Assembly: GCA_033782935.1 (NCBI GenBank) | Contig: JAWQEG010001559.1 | Span: 682,001 to 746,000, forward strand | Direction of reading: 5' to 3' | DNA length: 64,000 bases | Source: Petrolisthes cinctipes | Taxonomy: Eukaryota > Arthropoda > Malacostraca > Decapoda > Porcellanidae | Part shown: positions 1 through 14,900 of the stretch, piece after piece | How positions within the stretch are numbered: the first letter of the stretch is position 1 | How the letters are laid out: each line of letters begins with the position of its first letter | Notes under the pieces: generated by a model | What the model was told of the DNA's origin: nothing | What the model saw: the letters and a program-made list of their open reading frames with translations, nothing else | Database searches by the model: none | Program-made: the position numbers and the translations under genes

Positions 1-240
1 ATATTTACAGACAAAGCACTGTAATGACACCCACACACCGACAACCCCATAAATGACTGTTGATATTTTCAGTCCAAGCACTGTAATGACATCCAAACAC
101 CCACCACCCTAAAAATGACTGTTAATATTTACAGTCCAAGCACTCTAATGACACCCACCACCCTCTGAATAACTGTTGATATTTACAGTCAAAGCACTGT
201 AATAACACCCACACAACCTTCCCCCCAAGAATGACTGTTG
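1..240 (+). repeat. Higher-order repeat block, copy 1 (partner at 2,401)
   Basis: These 240 bases are identical, base for base, to 2,401-2,640, including rare variants such as CAGACAAAGCAC and CTTCCCCCCAAG. Because individual neighbouring monomers differ from one another, identity across about four consecutive monomers shows duplication of a block with an apparent period of 2,400 bp. After 240 the two copies diverge. A looser relative starts near 1,700. Confidence 0.85.
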
Positions 241-2400
241 ATATTCACAGTCCAAGCACTGTAATGACTCCAACACACACACCACTAAATAAATGATGGT
301 TGATATTTACAGTCCAAGAACTGCAATGACTCCCACACATCACCACCCCATAAATGACTGTTGATATTTACGGTTTAAGCACTTTCATGATACCCACATA
401 CCCATCACTCCATGAATAGCTGTTGATATTTACTGTCCAAGCACTCTGATAACACCCACCACCTTCTGAATGACTGTTGATATTTACAGTCAAAGCACTG
501 TAATAACACCCACACACCCACCACCGTATGAATGACTGTTGATATTTACAGTCCATGCACTGTAATGACACCAACCACCCCATGATTAAATGTTGATATT
601 TACAATCCAAGCAATGTAATGACACCCAAACACCCACCACCCCATAAATGACTGTTAATACATACAGTTCAAGCACTGTAATGACACCCACACACCCATC
701 ACCTCATGAATGACTGTTGATATTTACAGTCCAAGCACTGTAATGCCACCCCCCTCCATGAATGACTGTTGATATTTACAGTCCAAGCAATAATGACACA
801 CACACACCCACCACCCCATTAATGACTTGATATTTACAGTCCAAGCATTGTAATGACACCCACACACCAACCACCCCATGAATGACTGTTGGTATTTACA
901 GTCCAAGCAATATAATGACACCCATACACTCACCAACTTATTAATGACTGTTGATATTTACAGTCCAAGCACTCAAATGACACCCACCAATCTATGAATG
1001 ACTGTTGATATATACAGTCTAAGCACTCTAATGACACCCACACACCCACTACCTCATGATTGACTGTTAATATTTACCGTCCAAGCAATGTAATGACACT
1101 CAAACACCCACCACTCTATAAATGACTGTTAATATTTACAGTTCAAACACTGTAATGACACCCACACACCCATCACCCTATGAATGACTGTTGATATTTA
1201 CAGTCCAATCACTGTAATGCCACCCATAACACTATGATTGACTGTTGATATTTACAGTCTAAGCACTCTAATGACACCCACACACTCACTACCTCATGAT
1301 TGACTGTTGATATTTACAGTCCAAGCACTGTAATGACACCAACACACCCACAACCCCATGAATGACTGTTGATATTTACAGTCCAAACACTGTAATGACA
1401 CCCACCACCCTATGATTGACTTTTGATATTTACAATCAAAACACTGTAATGACACCCACACACCCACCACCCCATGAAAGACTGTTGATATTTACAGTCC
1501 AAGCACTGTAATGACACCCACACACCCACCACCCCATGATTGACTGTTGATATTTACAGTCCAAGCACTATAATGACATCCATACATCCACCACCCCATG
1601 AAGGACTGATGATATATACAGTCCAAGCTCTGTAATGACACTCACACACCCACCACCCTATGAATGACTATTGATATTTACAGTCCAAGCACTGTAATGA
1701 CACCCACACACCCACAACCCCATAAATGACTGTTGATATTTTCAGTCCAAGCACTGTAATGACATCCAAACACCCACCACCCTAAAAATGACTGTTAATA
1801 TTTACAGTCCAAGCACTCTAATGACACCCACCACCCTCTGAATAACTGTTGATATTTACAGTCAAAGCACTGTAATAACACTCACACAACCTTCACCCCA
1901 AGAATGACTGTTGATATTTACAGTCCAAGCACTGTAATGTCACCTACACACCAACCACTCCATGAATGACTATTGATATTTACAGTCCAAGCTCTGTAAT
2001 AACACTCACACACCTACCACCCTATGAATGACTGTTGATATTTACAGTCCAAGCACTGTAATGATACCCACACACCCACCACCCCATGATTGACTGTTGA
2101 TATTTACAGTCCAAGCAATGTAATGACACCAAACACTCACCACCCTATAAATGACTGTTGATATTTACAGTCCAAGCACTGTAATGACACCCACACACTC
2201 ATCACCCTATGAATGACTGTTGATATTTACAGTCCAAGCAATAATGACAAACACACACCCACTACCCCATTAATGACTTGATATTTACTGTCCAAGCACT
2301 GTTATGACACCCACACACAAACCACCCCATTAATGACTGTTGATATTTACAGTCCAAGCAATAATGACACACACACACCCACTACCACATTAATGACTTG

Positions 2401-2640
2401 ATATTTACAGACAAAGCACTGTAATGACACCCACACACCGACAACCCCATAAATGACTGTTGATATTTTCAGTCCAAGCACTGTAATGACATCCAAACAC
2501 CCACCACCCTAAAAATGACTGTTAATATTTACAGTCCAAGCACTCTAATGACACCCACCACCCTCTGAATAACTGTTGATATTTACAGTCAAAGCACTGT
2601 AATAACACCCACACAACCTTCCCCCCAAGAATGACTGTTG
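2401..2640 (+). repeat. Higher-order repeat block, copy 2 (partner at 1)
   Basis: Second copy of the 240-bp segment that opens the window, with no difference seen. The following monomers carry GTAATGTCACC, which the first copy lacks at that place, so the detected identity ends here. Confidence 0.85.
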
Positions 2641-5600
2641 ATATTTACAGTCCAAGCACTGTAATGTCACCCACACACCAACCACTCCATGAATGACTGT
2701 TGATATTTACAGTCCAAGCTCTGTAATAACACTCACACACCTACCAACCTATGAATGACTGTTGATATTTACAGTCCAAGCACTGTAATGACACACACAC
2801 ACCCACAACTCCATGATTGAATGTTGATATTTACAGTCCAAGCAATGTAATGACACTAAAAACCCACCACCCTATAAATGACTGTTGATATTTACAGTCC
2901 AAGCACTGTAATGACACCCACTCACTCATCACCCTATGAATGACTGTTGATATTTAAAGTCCAAGCACTGTAATGACATCCACACACCAACCACCCCATT
3001 AATGACTGTTGATATTTACAGTCCATGCAATAATGACACACACACACCCACTACCCCATTAATGACTTGATATTTACAGAAAAAGCACTGTAATGACACC
3101 CACACACCGACAACCCCATGAAATATGGTTGATATTTACAGTCCATGCACTATAATAACACCCATACACCCACTACCCCATTAATGACTGTTGATATTTA
3201 CAGTCCAAGCACTCAAATGACACCCACCAATCTATGAATGACTGTTGATATTTACAGTCTAAGCACTCTAATGACACCCACACACCTAATACCTCATGAT
3301 TGACTGTTGATATTTACAGTCCAAGCAATGTAATGACACCCACTCACCCACCACCCCTTATATGATGGTTGATATTTATAGTCCAAGCACTGTAATGACA
3401 CCCACACACCCACCACCCCATAAATGACTGTTGATGTTTTCACTCCAAGCACTGTAATGACATCCACACACCCACCACCCCATAAATGACTGTTGATATT
3501 TACAGTCCAAGCACTCTAATGACACCCAACAACCCTCTGAATGACTGTTGATATTTACAGTCAAAGCACTGTAATAACACCCACACAACCATCACCCCAA
3601 GAATGACTGTTGATATTTACAATCCAAGCATTGTAATGACACCCACACACCCACCACTCCATGAATGACTGTTGATATTTACAGTCCAAGCTCTTTAATA
3701 ACACTCACACACATACCAACCTATGAATGACTGTTGATATTTAAAGTCCAAGCACTGTAATGATACCCACACACCCACAACTCCATGATTGACTGTTGGT
3801 ATATACAGTCCAAGCACTGTAATGACACCCACTCACTCATCACCCTATGAATGACTGTTGATATTTACAGTCCAAGCACTGTAATGCCACCCACCACCCC
3901 ATGAATGACTGTTAAAATTTACAGTCAAAACACTGTAATGACACCCCAACACCCACGACCCCATGAATTATAGTTGATATTTACAGTCCAAGCACTGTAA
4001 TGACACCCACACACCCACAAACCCATAAATGACTGTTGATATTTACAGTCCAAGCACTCTAATGATACCCACCACCCTATGAATGACTGTTGATATTTAC
4101 AGTCCAAGCACTGTAATGACACCAACACACCCACCACCCTATGATTGACTGTTGATATTTAAGGTCCAAGCACTGTAATGACACCCCCACACCCACCACC
4201 CCATGAATTATGGTTGTTATTTACAGTCCAAGCACTGTAATGACACCCACATAACCACCACCCAATGAATGACTGTTAATATTTACAGTCCAAGCACTGT
4301 AATGACACCCACTCACCCACCACCCCTTAAATGATGGTTGATATTTATAGTCCAAGCACTGTAATGACACCCAAACACCCACCACCCCATAAATGACTGT
4401 TGATGTTTTCAGTCCAAGCACTGTAATGACATCCACACACCCACCACCCCATGAATGACTGTTGATATTTACAGTCCAAGCACTCTAATGCCACCCACTA
4501 CCCTCTGAATGACTGTTTACAGTCAAATTAATGTAATGACACCCACACACCCACCACCCCATGAATGACTGTTGATATTTACAGTCCAAGCAATAATAAA
4601 ACATACACACCCACCACCCCATTAATGACTTGATATATACAGTCCAAGCACTGTAATAACACTCACACACCAACCACCCCATTAATGACAGTTGGTATTT
4701 AAAGTCTATGCACAATAATGACACCCACACACCCACCACCCCATAAATGACTGTTGATATTTACAGTCTGAACACTGTAATGACACCCTCACACCCACCA
4801 CCCCTTTAATGACTCTTGATATTTACAGTCCATGCACTATAATAACACCCATACACTCACCACCCCATTAATGACTGTTGATATTTACAATCCTAGCACT
4901 TAAATGACACCCACCAATCTATGAATGACTGTTGATATTTACAGTCTAAGCACTCTAATAACACCCACACACCCACTACCTCATGATTGACTGTTGATAT
5001 TTACAGTCCAAGCAATGTAATGACACTCAAACACCCACCACTCTATAAATGACTGTTGATATTTACAGTCCAAACACAGTAATGACACCCACACACCCAT
5101 CAACCTATAAAAAACTGTTGATATTTACAGTCCAATCACTGTAATGCCACCCACCACCTTATGATTGACTGTTGATATTTACAGTCTAAGCACTCTATTG
5201 ACACCCACACACCCACTACCTCATGATTGACTGTTGATATTTACAGTCCAAACACTGTAATGACACCCACACACCTTCAACCCAATGAATGACTGTTGAT
5301 ATTTACAGTCCAAGCACTCTAATGATACCCATAACCCTATGAATGACTGTTGATATTTACAATCAAAACACTGTAATGACACCCATACACCCACGACCCC
5401 ATTAATGACTGTTGATATTTACAGTCCAAGCACTGTAATGACACCCAAACACCCACCACCCCATAATTGACTATTGATATTTACAGTTCAAGCACTGTAA
5501 TGACACCCCAACACCCACTATCCCATGAATTATGTTTGATATTTACAGTCCAAGCACTGTAAAGACACCCACACAACCACCACCCCATAAATGACTGTTG

Positions 5601-7013
5601 ATATTTACAGTCTAAGCACTGTAATGACACCCACCAAACTATGATTGACTGTTGATAATTACAATCAAAACACTGTAATGACACCCACACACCCACTACT
5701 CCATGAAAGACTGTTGATATTTACAGTCCAAGCACTGTAATGACACACACACACCCACCACCCCATGATTAACTGTTGATATTTACAGTCCAAACATTAT
5801 AATGACATCCAAAAACCTACCACCCCATGAATGACTGTTGATATTTACAGTCCAAACTCTGTAATGACACTCACACACCCACCACCCTATAATGACTGTT
5901 GATATTTACAGTCCAAGAACTGTCATGACACCCACACACCCACCACCCCATAAATGACTGTTGATATTTTCAGTCTAAGCACTGTAATGACATCCACACA
6001 CACACCACCCCATGAATGACTGTTAATATTTACAGTCCAAGCACTCTAATGACACCCACCACCCTCTGAATAACTGTTGATATTTACAGTCAAAGCACTG
6101 TAATAAAACCCACACAACCATCACCCCAAGAATGACTGTTGATATTTACAGTCCAAGCACTGTAATGACACCCACACACCCACCACTCCATGAATGACTG
6201 TTGATATTTACAGTCCAAGCTCTGTAATAACATTTACACATCTACCACCCTATAAATGCCTGTTGATATTTACAGTCCAAGGACTGTAATGATACCCACA
6301 CACCCAACACCCCATGATTGACTATTGATATTTACTGTCCAAGCAATGTAATGACACCAAACACCCACCACCCTATAAATGACTGTTGATATTTACAGTC
6401 CAAGCACTGTAATGACACCCACACACTCATCACCCTATGAATGACTGCTGATATTTACAGTCCAAGCACTGTAATGCCACCCACCACCCCATGAAAAATT
6501 GTTGATATTTACAGTCAAAGCACTGTAATGACACCCACACACCCACAAACCCATGAATGACTGTTGATATTTACTGTCCAAGCACTCTAATGATACCCAC
6601 CACCCTATGAATGACTGTTGATATTTACAATCAAATCACTGTAATGACACCCATACACCCACCACCCCATGAATGACTGTTGATATTTACAGTCCAAGCA
6701 CTGGAATGACACCAACACACCCTCCAGCTCATGATTGACAGTTGATATTTACAGTCCAAGCACTGTAATGACACATACACACTCATCACCCTATGAATGA
6801 CTGTTGATATTTACAGTCCAAGCACTGTAATGCCACCCACCACCCCATGAATGACTGTTAATATTTACAGTCAAAGCACTGTAATGACACCCCAACACCC
6901 ACGACCCCATGAATTATATCTGATATTTACAGTCCAAGCTCTGTAATGACACCCACACACCTACAACCCAATGAATGACTGTTGATATTTACAGTCCAAG
7001 CACTCTAATGATA

Positions 7014-7740
7014 CCCACCACCCTATGAATGACTGTTGATATTTACAATCAAAACACTGTAATGACACCCATACACCAACGACCCCATTAATGACTGTTG
7101 ATATTTACAGTCCAAGCACTGTAATGACACCCAAACACCCACCACCCCATAATTGACTATTGATATTTACAGTCCAAGCACTGTAATGACAATCCAACAC
7201 CCACTATCCCATGAATTATGTTTGATATTTACAGTCCAAGCACTGTAAAGACACCCACACAACCACCACCCCATAAATGACTGTTGATAATTACAGTCCA
7301 AGCACTGTAATGACACCCACCAAACTATGATTGACTGTTGATAATTACAATCAAAACACTGTAATGACACCCACACACCCACTACCCCATGAAAGACTGT
7401 TGATATTTACAGTCGAAGCACTGTAATGACACACACACACCCACCACCCCATGATTAACTGTTGATATTTACAGTCCAAGCATTATAATGCCATCCACAC
7501 TCCCACCACCCCATGAATGACTGTTGATATTTACAGTCCAAACTCTGTAATGACACTCACACACCCACCACCCTATAATGACTGTTGATATTTACAGTCC
7601 AAGCACTGTCATGACACCCACACACCCACCACCCCATAAATGACTGTTGATATTTTCAGTCCAAGCAATGTAATGACATCCAAACACCCACCACTCCATG
7701 AATGACTGTTAATATTTACAGTCCAAGCACTCTAATGACC
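7014..7740 (+). repeat. 727-bp nested duplication, copy a
   Basis: The variant series ATACACCAACGACC, CACTATCCCATGAATTATG and TGTAAAGACACC recurs 727 bp further on. The duplication sits inside the 1,994-bp repeat and is present in both of its copies (again near 9,008-9,734), so it arose before the larger duplication. Confidence 0.8.
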
Positions 7741-8405
7741 CCCACCACCCTATGAATGACTGTTGATATTTACAATCAAAACACTGTAATGACACCCATA
7801 CACCAACGACCCCATTAATGACTGTTGATATTTACAGTCCAAGCACTGTAATGACACCCAAACACCCACCACCCCATAATTGACTATTGATATTTACAGT
7901 CCAAGCACTGTAATGACACCCCAACACCCACTATCCCATGAATTATGTTTGATATTTACAGTCCAAGCACTGTAAAGACACCCACACAACCACCACCCCA
8001 TAAATGACTGTTGATAATTACAGTCCAAGCACTGTAATGACACCCACCAAACTATGATTGACTGTTGATAATTACAATCAAAACACTGTAATGACACCCA
8101 CACACCCACTACCCCATGAAAGACTGTTGATATTTACAGTCGAAGCACTGTAATGACACACACACACCCACCACCCCATGAATGACTGTTGATATTTACA
8201 GTCCAAACTCTGTAATGACACTCACACACCCACCACCCTATAATGACTGTTGATATTTACAGTCCAAGCACTGTCATGACACCCACACACCCACCACCCC
8301 ATAAATGACTGTTGATATTTTCAGTCCAAGCAATGTAATGACATCCAAACACCCACCACTCCATGAATGACTGTTAATATTTACAGTCCAAGCACTCTAA
8401 TGACA
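7741..8405 (+). repeat. 727-bp nested duplication, copy b (one monomer shorter)
   Basis: Second copy of the nested segment. It follows copy a at an offset of 727 bp until about 8,165. There it lacks the monomer containing GCATTATAATGCCATCC, so the offset falls by about 62 bp. Whole-monomer loss of this kind fits unequal exchange in register. Confidence 0.75.
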
Positions 8406-8797
8406 CCCACCACCCTCTGAATAACTGTTGATATTTACAGTCAAAGCACTGTAATAACACCCACACAACCATCACCCCAAGAATGACTGTTGATATTTAC
8501 AGTCCAAGCACTGTAATGACACCCACACACCCACCACTCCATGAATGACTGTTGACATTTACAGTCCAAGCTCTGTAATAACATTTACACATCTACCACC
8601 CTATGAATGACTGTTGATATTTACAGTCCAAGCACTGTAATGATACCCACACACCCACCACCCCATGATTGACTGTTGATATTTACAGTCCATGCACTGT
8701 AATGACACCCACACACTCATCACCATCAATGATGGTTGATATTTATAGTCCAAGCACTGTTATGACACCCACACACCCACAATCCCATAAATGACTG

Positions 8798-10791
8798 TTG
8801 ATATTTACAGTCCAAGCACTGTAATGCCACCCACCACCCCATGAATGACTGTTAATATTTACAGTCAAAGCAATGTAATGACACCCCAACACCCACGACC
8901 CCATGAATCATAGCTGATATTTACAGTCCAAGCTCTGTAATGACACCCACACACCTACAACCCAATGAATGACTGTTGATATTTACAGTCCAAGCACTCT
9001 AATGATACCCACCACCCTATGAATGACTGTTGATATTTACAATCAAAACACTGTAATGACACCCATACACCAACGACCCCATTAATGACTGTTGATATTT
9101 ACAGTCCAAGCACTGTAATGACACCCAAACACCCACCACCCCATAATTGACTATTGATATTTACAGTCCAAGCACTGTAATGACAACCCAACACCCACTA
9201 TCCCATGAATTATGTTTGATATTTACAGTCCAAGCACTGTAAAGACACCCACACAACCACCACCCCATAAATGACTGTTGATAATTACAGTCCAAGCACT
9301 GTAATGACACCCACCAAACTATGATTGACTGTTGATAATTACAATCAAAACACTGTAATAACACCCACACACCCACTACCCCATGAAAGACTGTTGATAT
9401 TTACAGTCGAAGCACTGTAATGACACACACACACCCACCACCCCATGATTAACTGTTGATATTTACAGTCCAAGCATTATAATGACATCCACACACCCAC
9501 CACCCCATGAATGACTGTTGATATTTACAGTCCAAACTCTGTAATGACACTCACACACCCACCACCCTATAATGACTGTTGATATTTACAGTCCAAGCAC
9601 TGTCATGACACCCACACACCCACCACCCCATAAATGACTGTTGATATTTTCAGTCCAAGCAATGTAATGACATCCAAACACCCACCACTCCATGAATGAC
9701 TGTTAATATTTACAGTCCAAGCACTCTAATGACCCCCACCACCCTATGAATGACTGTTGATATTTACAATCAAAACACTGTAATGACACCCATACACCAA
9801 CGACCCCATTAATGACTGTTGATATTTACAGTCCAAGCACTGTAATGACACCCAAACACCCACCACCCCATAATTGACTATTGATATTTACAGTCCAAGC
9901 ACTGTAATGACACCCCAACACCCACTATCCCATGAATTATGTTTGATATTTACAGTCCAAGCACTGTAAAGACACCCACACAACCACCACCCCATAAATG
10001 ACTGTTGATAATTACAGTCCAAGCACTGTAATGACACCCACCAAACTATGATTGACTGTTGATAATTACAATCAAAACACTGTAATGACACCCACACACC
10101 CACTACCCCATGAAAGACTGTTGATATTTACAGTCGAAGCACTGTAATGACACACACACACCCACCACCCCATGAATGACTGTTGATATTTACAGTCCAA
10201 ACTCTGTAATGACACTCACACACCCACCACCCTATAATGACTGTTGATATTTACAGTCCAAGCACTGTCATGACACCCACACACCCACCACCTCATAAAT
10301 GACTGTTGATATTTTCAGTCCAAGCAATGTAATGACATCCAAACACCCACCACTCCATGAATGACTGTTAATATTTACAGTCCAAGCACTCTAATGACAC
10401 CCACCACCCTCTGAATAACTGTTGATATTTACAGTCAAAGCACTGTAATAACACCCACACAACCATCACCCCAAGAATGACTGTTGATATTTACAGTCCA
10501 AGCACTGTAATGACACCCACACACCCACCACTCCATGAATGACTGTTGACATTTACAGTCCAAGCTCTGTAATAACATTTACACATCTACCACCCTATGA
10601 ATGACTGTTGATATTTACAGTCCAAGCACTGTAATGATACCCACACACCCACCACCCCATGATTGACTGTTGATATTTACAGTCCATGCACTGTAATGAC
10701 ACCCACACACTCATCACCATCAATGATGGTTGATATTTATAGTCCAAGCACTGTTATGACACCCACACACCCACAATCCCATAAATGACTG
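8798..10791 (+). repeat. 1,994-bp higher-order repeat, copy 2
   Basis: Tandem second copy of the preceding block, including its internal duplication. Matching stops just after the CACAATCCCATAAATGACTG monomer: copy 1 is followed by TTGATATTTACAG, copy 2 by TTGATGTTTTCAG. That fixes the right edge near 10,791. Confidence 0.85.
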
Positions 10792-11639
10792 TTGATGTTT
10801 TCAGTCCAAGCACTGTAATGACATCCACACACCCACCACCCCATGAATGACTGTTGATATTTACAGTCCAAGCACTCTAATGACACCCACCACCCTCTGA
10901 ATGACTGTTGATATTTACAGTCAAAGCACTGTAATAACACCCACACAACCATCACCCCAAGAATGACTGTTGATATTTACAATCCAAGCACTGTAATGAC
11001 ACCCACACACCCACCACTCCATAAATGCCTATTGATATTTACAGTCCAAGCTCTGTAATAACACTCACACACCTACCAACCTATGAATGACTGTTGATAT
11101 TTACAGTCCAAGCACTGTAATGACACCCACACACCCACAACTCCATGATTGACTGTTGATATTTACAGTCCAAGCAATGTAATGACACCAAACACCCACC
11201 ACCCTATGAATGACTGTTGATATTTACAGTCCAAGCACTGTAATGACACCCACACACTCATCACCCTATGAATGACTGTTGATATTTACTGTCCAAGCAC
11301 TGTAATACCACCCACCACCCCATGAATGACTGTTAAAATTTACAGTCAAAGCACTGTAATGACACCCACACACCCACCACCCCATAAATGACTGTTGATA
11401 TTTTCAGTCCAAGCACTGCAATGACATCCAAACACCCACCACCCCATGAATGACTGTTAATATTTACAGTCCAAGCACTCTAATGACACCCACCACCCTC
11501 TGAATGACTGTTGATATTTACAGTCAAAGAACTGTAATAACACCCACTCAACCATCACCCCAAGAATGACTGTTGATATTTACAGTCCAAGCACTGTAAT
11601 GACACCCACACACCCACCACTCCATGAATGACTTTTGAT

Positions 11640-11930
11640 ATTTACAGTCCAAGCTCTGTAATAACACTCACACACCTACCACCCTATGAATGACTGTTGA
11701 TATTTACAGTCTAAGCACTGTAATGATACCCACACAACCACCACCCCATGACTGACTGTTGATATTTACAGTCCAAGCAATGTAATGACACCAAACACCC
11801 ACCACCCTATAAATGACTGTTGTTATTTACAGTCCAAGCACTGTAATGACACCCACACACTCATCACCCTATAAATGACTGTTGATATTTACAGTCCAAG
11901 CACTGTAATGACACCCACACACTCACGACC
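11640..11930 (+). repeat. Diverged block shared with about 15,250-15,545
   Basis: A run of about five monomers with the ordered variants ACACCTACCACCC, TGATACCCACACA, GCAATGTAATGACACCAAAC and ACTGTTGTTATTTACAG recurs about 3.6 kb to the right. The rare GTTGTTATTTAC variant lies at 11,818 and 15,434. Identity is lower than in the other pairs, so this is an older duplication or one shuffled since. Confidence 0.6.
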
Positions 11931-14900
11931 CCATTAATGACTGTTGATATTTACAGTCCAAGCACTCTAATGACACCCACACACCCACCACCCCATGAAT
12001 GACTGTTGATATTTTAAGTCCAAGCTCTCTAATAACACTCACACACCTACCAACCTATGAATGACTGTTGATATTTACAGTCCAAGCACTGTAATGACAC
12101 CTACACACCCACAACTCCATGATTGACTGTTGATATTTACAGTCCAAGCAATGTAATGACACCAAACACCCACCACCCTATAAATGACTGTTGATATTTA
12201 CAGTCCAAGCACTGTAATGACACCCACACACTCATCACCCTATGAATGACTGTTGATATTTACAGTCCAAGCACTGTAATGCCACCCACCACCCAATAAA
12301 TAACTGTTAAAATTTACAGTCAAAGCACTGTAATGACACCCCAACACCCACGACCCCATAAATTATAGTTGATATTTACAGTCCAAACACTGTAATGACA
12401 CCCACACACCCACAAACCCATGAATGACTGTTGATATTTACAGTCCAAGCACTCTAATGATACCCACCACCGTATGAATGACTGTTGATATATACAGTCC
12501 AAGCACTGTAATGACACCAACACACCCACAACCCCATGATTGACTGTTGATATTTACAGTCCAAGCACTGTAATGACACCCCCACACCCACCACCCTATG
12601 AATTATAGTTGATATTTACAGTCCAAGCACTGTATGATACCCACACAACCACCACCCCATAAATGACTGTTGATGTTTTCAGTCCAAGCACTGACACCCA
12701 CTCACCCACCACCCCGTAAATGATGGTTGATATTTATAGTCCAAGCACTGTAATGACACCCACACACCCACCACCCCATAAATGACTGTTGATGTTTTCA
12801 GTCCAAGCACTGTAATGACATCCACACACCCACCACCCCATTAATGACTGTTAATATTTACAGTCCAAGCACTGTAATGACACCCACCACCCTCTGAATG
12901 ACTGTTGATAATTACAATCAAACCACTGTAATGACACCCATACACCCACCACCCTATGATTGACTGTTGATATTTACAGTCCAAGCACTATAATGACATC
13001 CACACACTGACCACCCTATGAATGACTGTTGATATTTACAGTCCAAGCACTGTAATGACACCCACTCATCAACCACCCCTTAAATTATGGTTTATATTTT
13101 AAGTCCAAGCACTGTAATGACACCCAAACACAAACCACCCCAAAAATGACTGTTAATGTTTTCAGTCCAAGCACTGTAATGACATCCACACACCCACCAC
13201 CCCGTGAATGACTGTTGATATTTACAGTCCAAGCACTCTAATGACACCCACCACCCTCTAAATGACTGTTATTATTTACAGTCAAAGCACTGTAATAATA
13301 CCCACACACTCACTACCCTATGAATGATTGTTGATATTCAGAGTCCAAGCACTGTAATGAAACCCAGACAAACACCACCCAATGAATGGTGGTTGATATT
13401 TACAGTCCAAGAACTGCAATGACACCCACACACTCACCACCCCATAAATGTCTTTTAATATTTACAGTCCAAGCACTTTCATGATACCCACACACCCACC
13501 ACCCCATAAATAACTGTTGATATTTACAGTCCAAGCACTGTAATGACTCCCACACACCCATCACCTCATGAATTATGGTTAATATTTACAGTTAAAGAAC
13601 TGTAATGACACCCACACACTCACCACCCCATGAATGACTGTTGAAATTTACAGTCCAAGCACTTTAATGATACCCACACACCCACCACCCCATGAATAAC
13701 TGTTGATATTTACAGTCCAAGCACTCTAATGACACCCACCACCCCATGATTGACAATTGATATTTACAGTCCAAGCAATGTAATGACACCCAAACACCCA
13801 CCATCCCATAAATGACTGTTGATATTTACAGTCCAAGCACTGTAATGACACCCACACACCCATCACCTCATGAATGACTGTTGATATTTACAGTACAAGC
13901 ACTGTAATGCCACCCACCACCCCATGAATAACTCTTGATATTTACAGTCCATGCACTAAAATAACACCCACACACCCACCACCCCAGAAATAACTGTTGA
14001 TATTTACAGTCCAAGTACTCTATTAACACCTACCACCCTCTGAATGACTGTTGATATTTAAAGTCAAAGCACTGTAATAATACCCACACACTCACCAACC
14101 CATGAATGACTGTTGATATTCACAGTTTAAGCACTGTAATGACACCCACACACACACCACCCAATGAATGATAGTTGATATTTACAGTCCAAGCACTGTT
14201 ACGACACCCACCACCCCATGATTGACTGTTAATGTTTTCAGTCCAAGCAATGTAATGACACTCAAACACCCACCACACTATAAATGACTGTTGATATTTA
14301 CAGTCCAAACACAGTAATGACACACACACACCCATCACCCTATGAATGAATGTTGATATTTACAGTCCAATCACTGTAATGCCACCCACCACCTTATGAT
14401 TGACTGTTGATATTTACAGTCTAAGCACTCTATTGACACCCACACACCCACTACCTAATGATTGACTTTTGATATTTACAGTCCAAGCACTGTAATGACA
14501 CCCACACACCTACAACCCAATGAATGACTGTTGATATTTACAGTCCAAGCACTCTAATGATACCCACCACCCTGTGAATGACTGTTGATATTTACAATCA
14601 AAACACTGAAATGACACCCATACACCCACGATCCCATGAATGACTGTTGATATTTATAGTCCAAGCACTGTAATGACACCCACCACCCTATGATTGACTG
14701 TTGATAATTACAATCAAAACACTGTAATGACACCCACACACCCACCACCCTATGAAAGACCCTTGATATTTACAGTCCAAGCACTGTAATGACACCCACA
14801 CACCCACCACCCTATGATTGAATGTTGATATTTACAGTCCAAGCATTATAATGACATCCACACACCCACCACCCTATGAATGACTGTTGATATTTAAAGT

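Larger units (their letters stand above)
6804..8797 (+). repeat. 1,994-bp higher-order repeat, copy 1
   Basis: This block is followed directly by a second copy at a constant offset of 1,994 bp. Landmarks that keep that offset are the CACCAACGACCCC variant (7,077 and 9,071) and the unusual TCATCACCATCAATGATGG junction monomer (8,721 and 10,715). A few substitutions separate the copies. The block holds a nested 727-bp duplication. A more diverged relative lies about 1.69 kb upstream, around 5,270-6,400. Boundaries are approximate to about one monomer. Confidence 0.85.
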
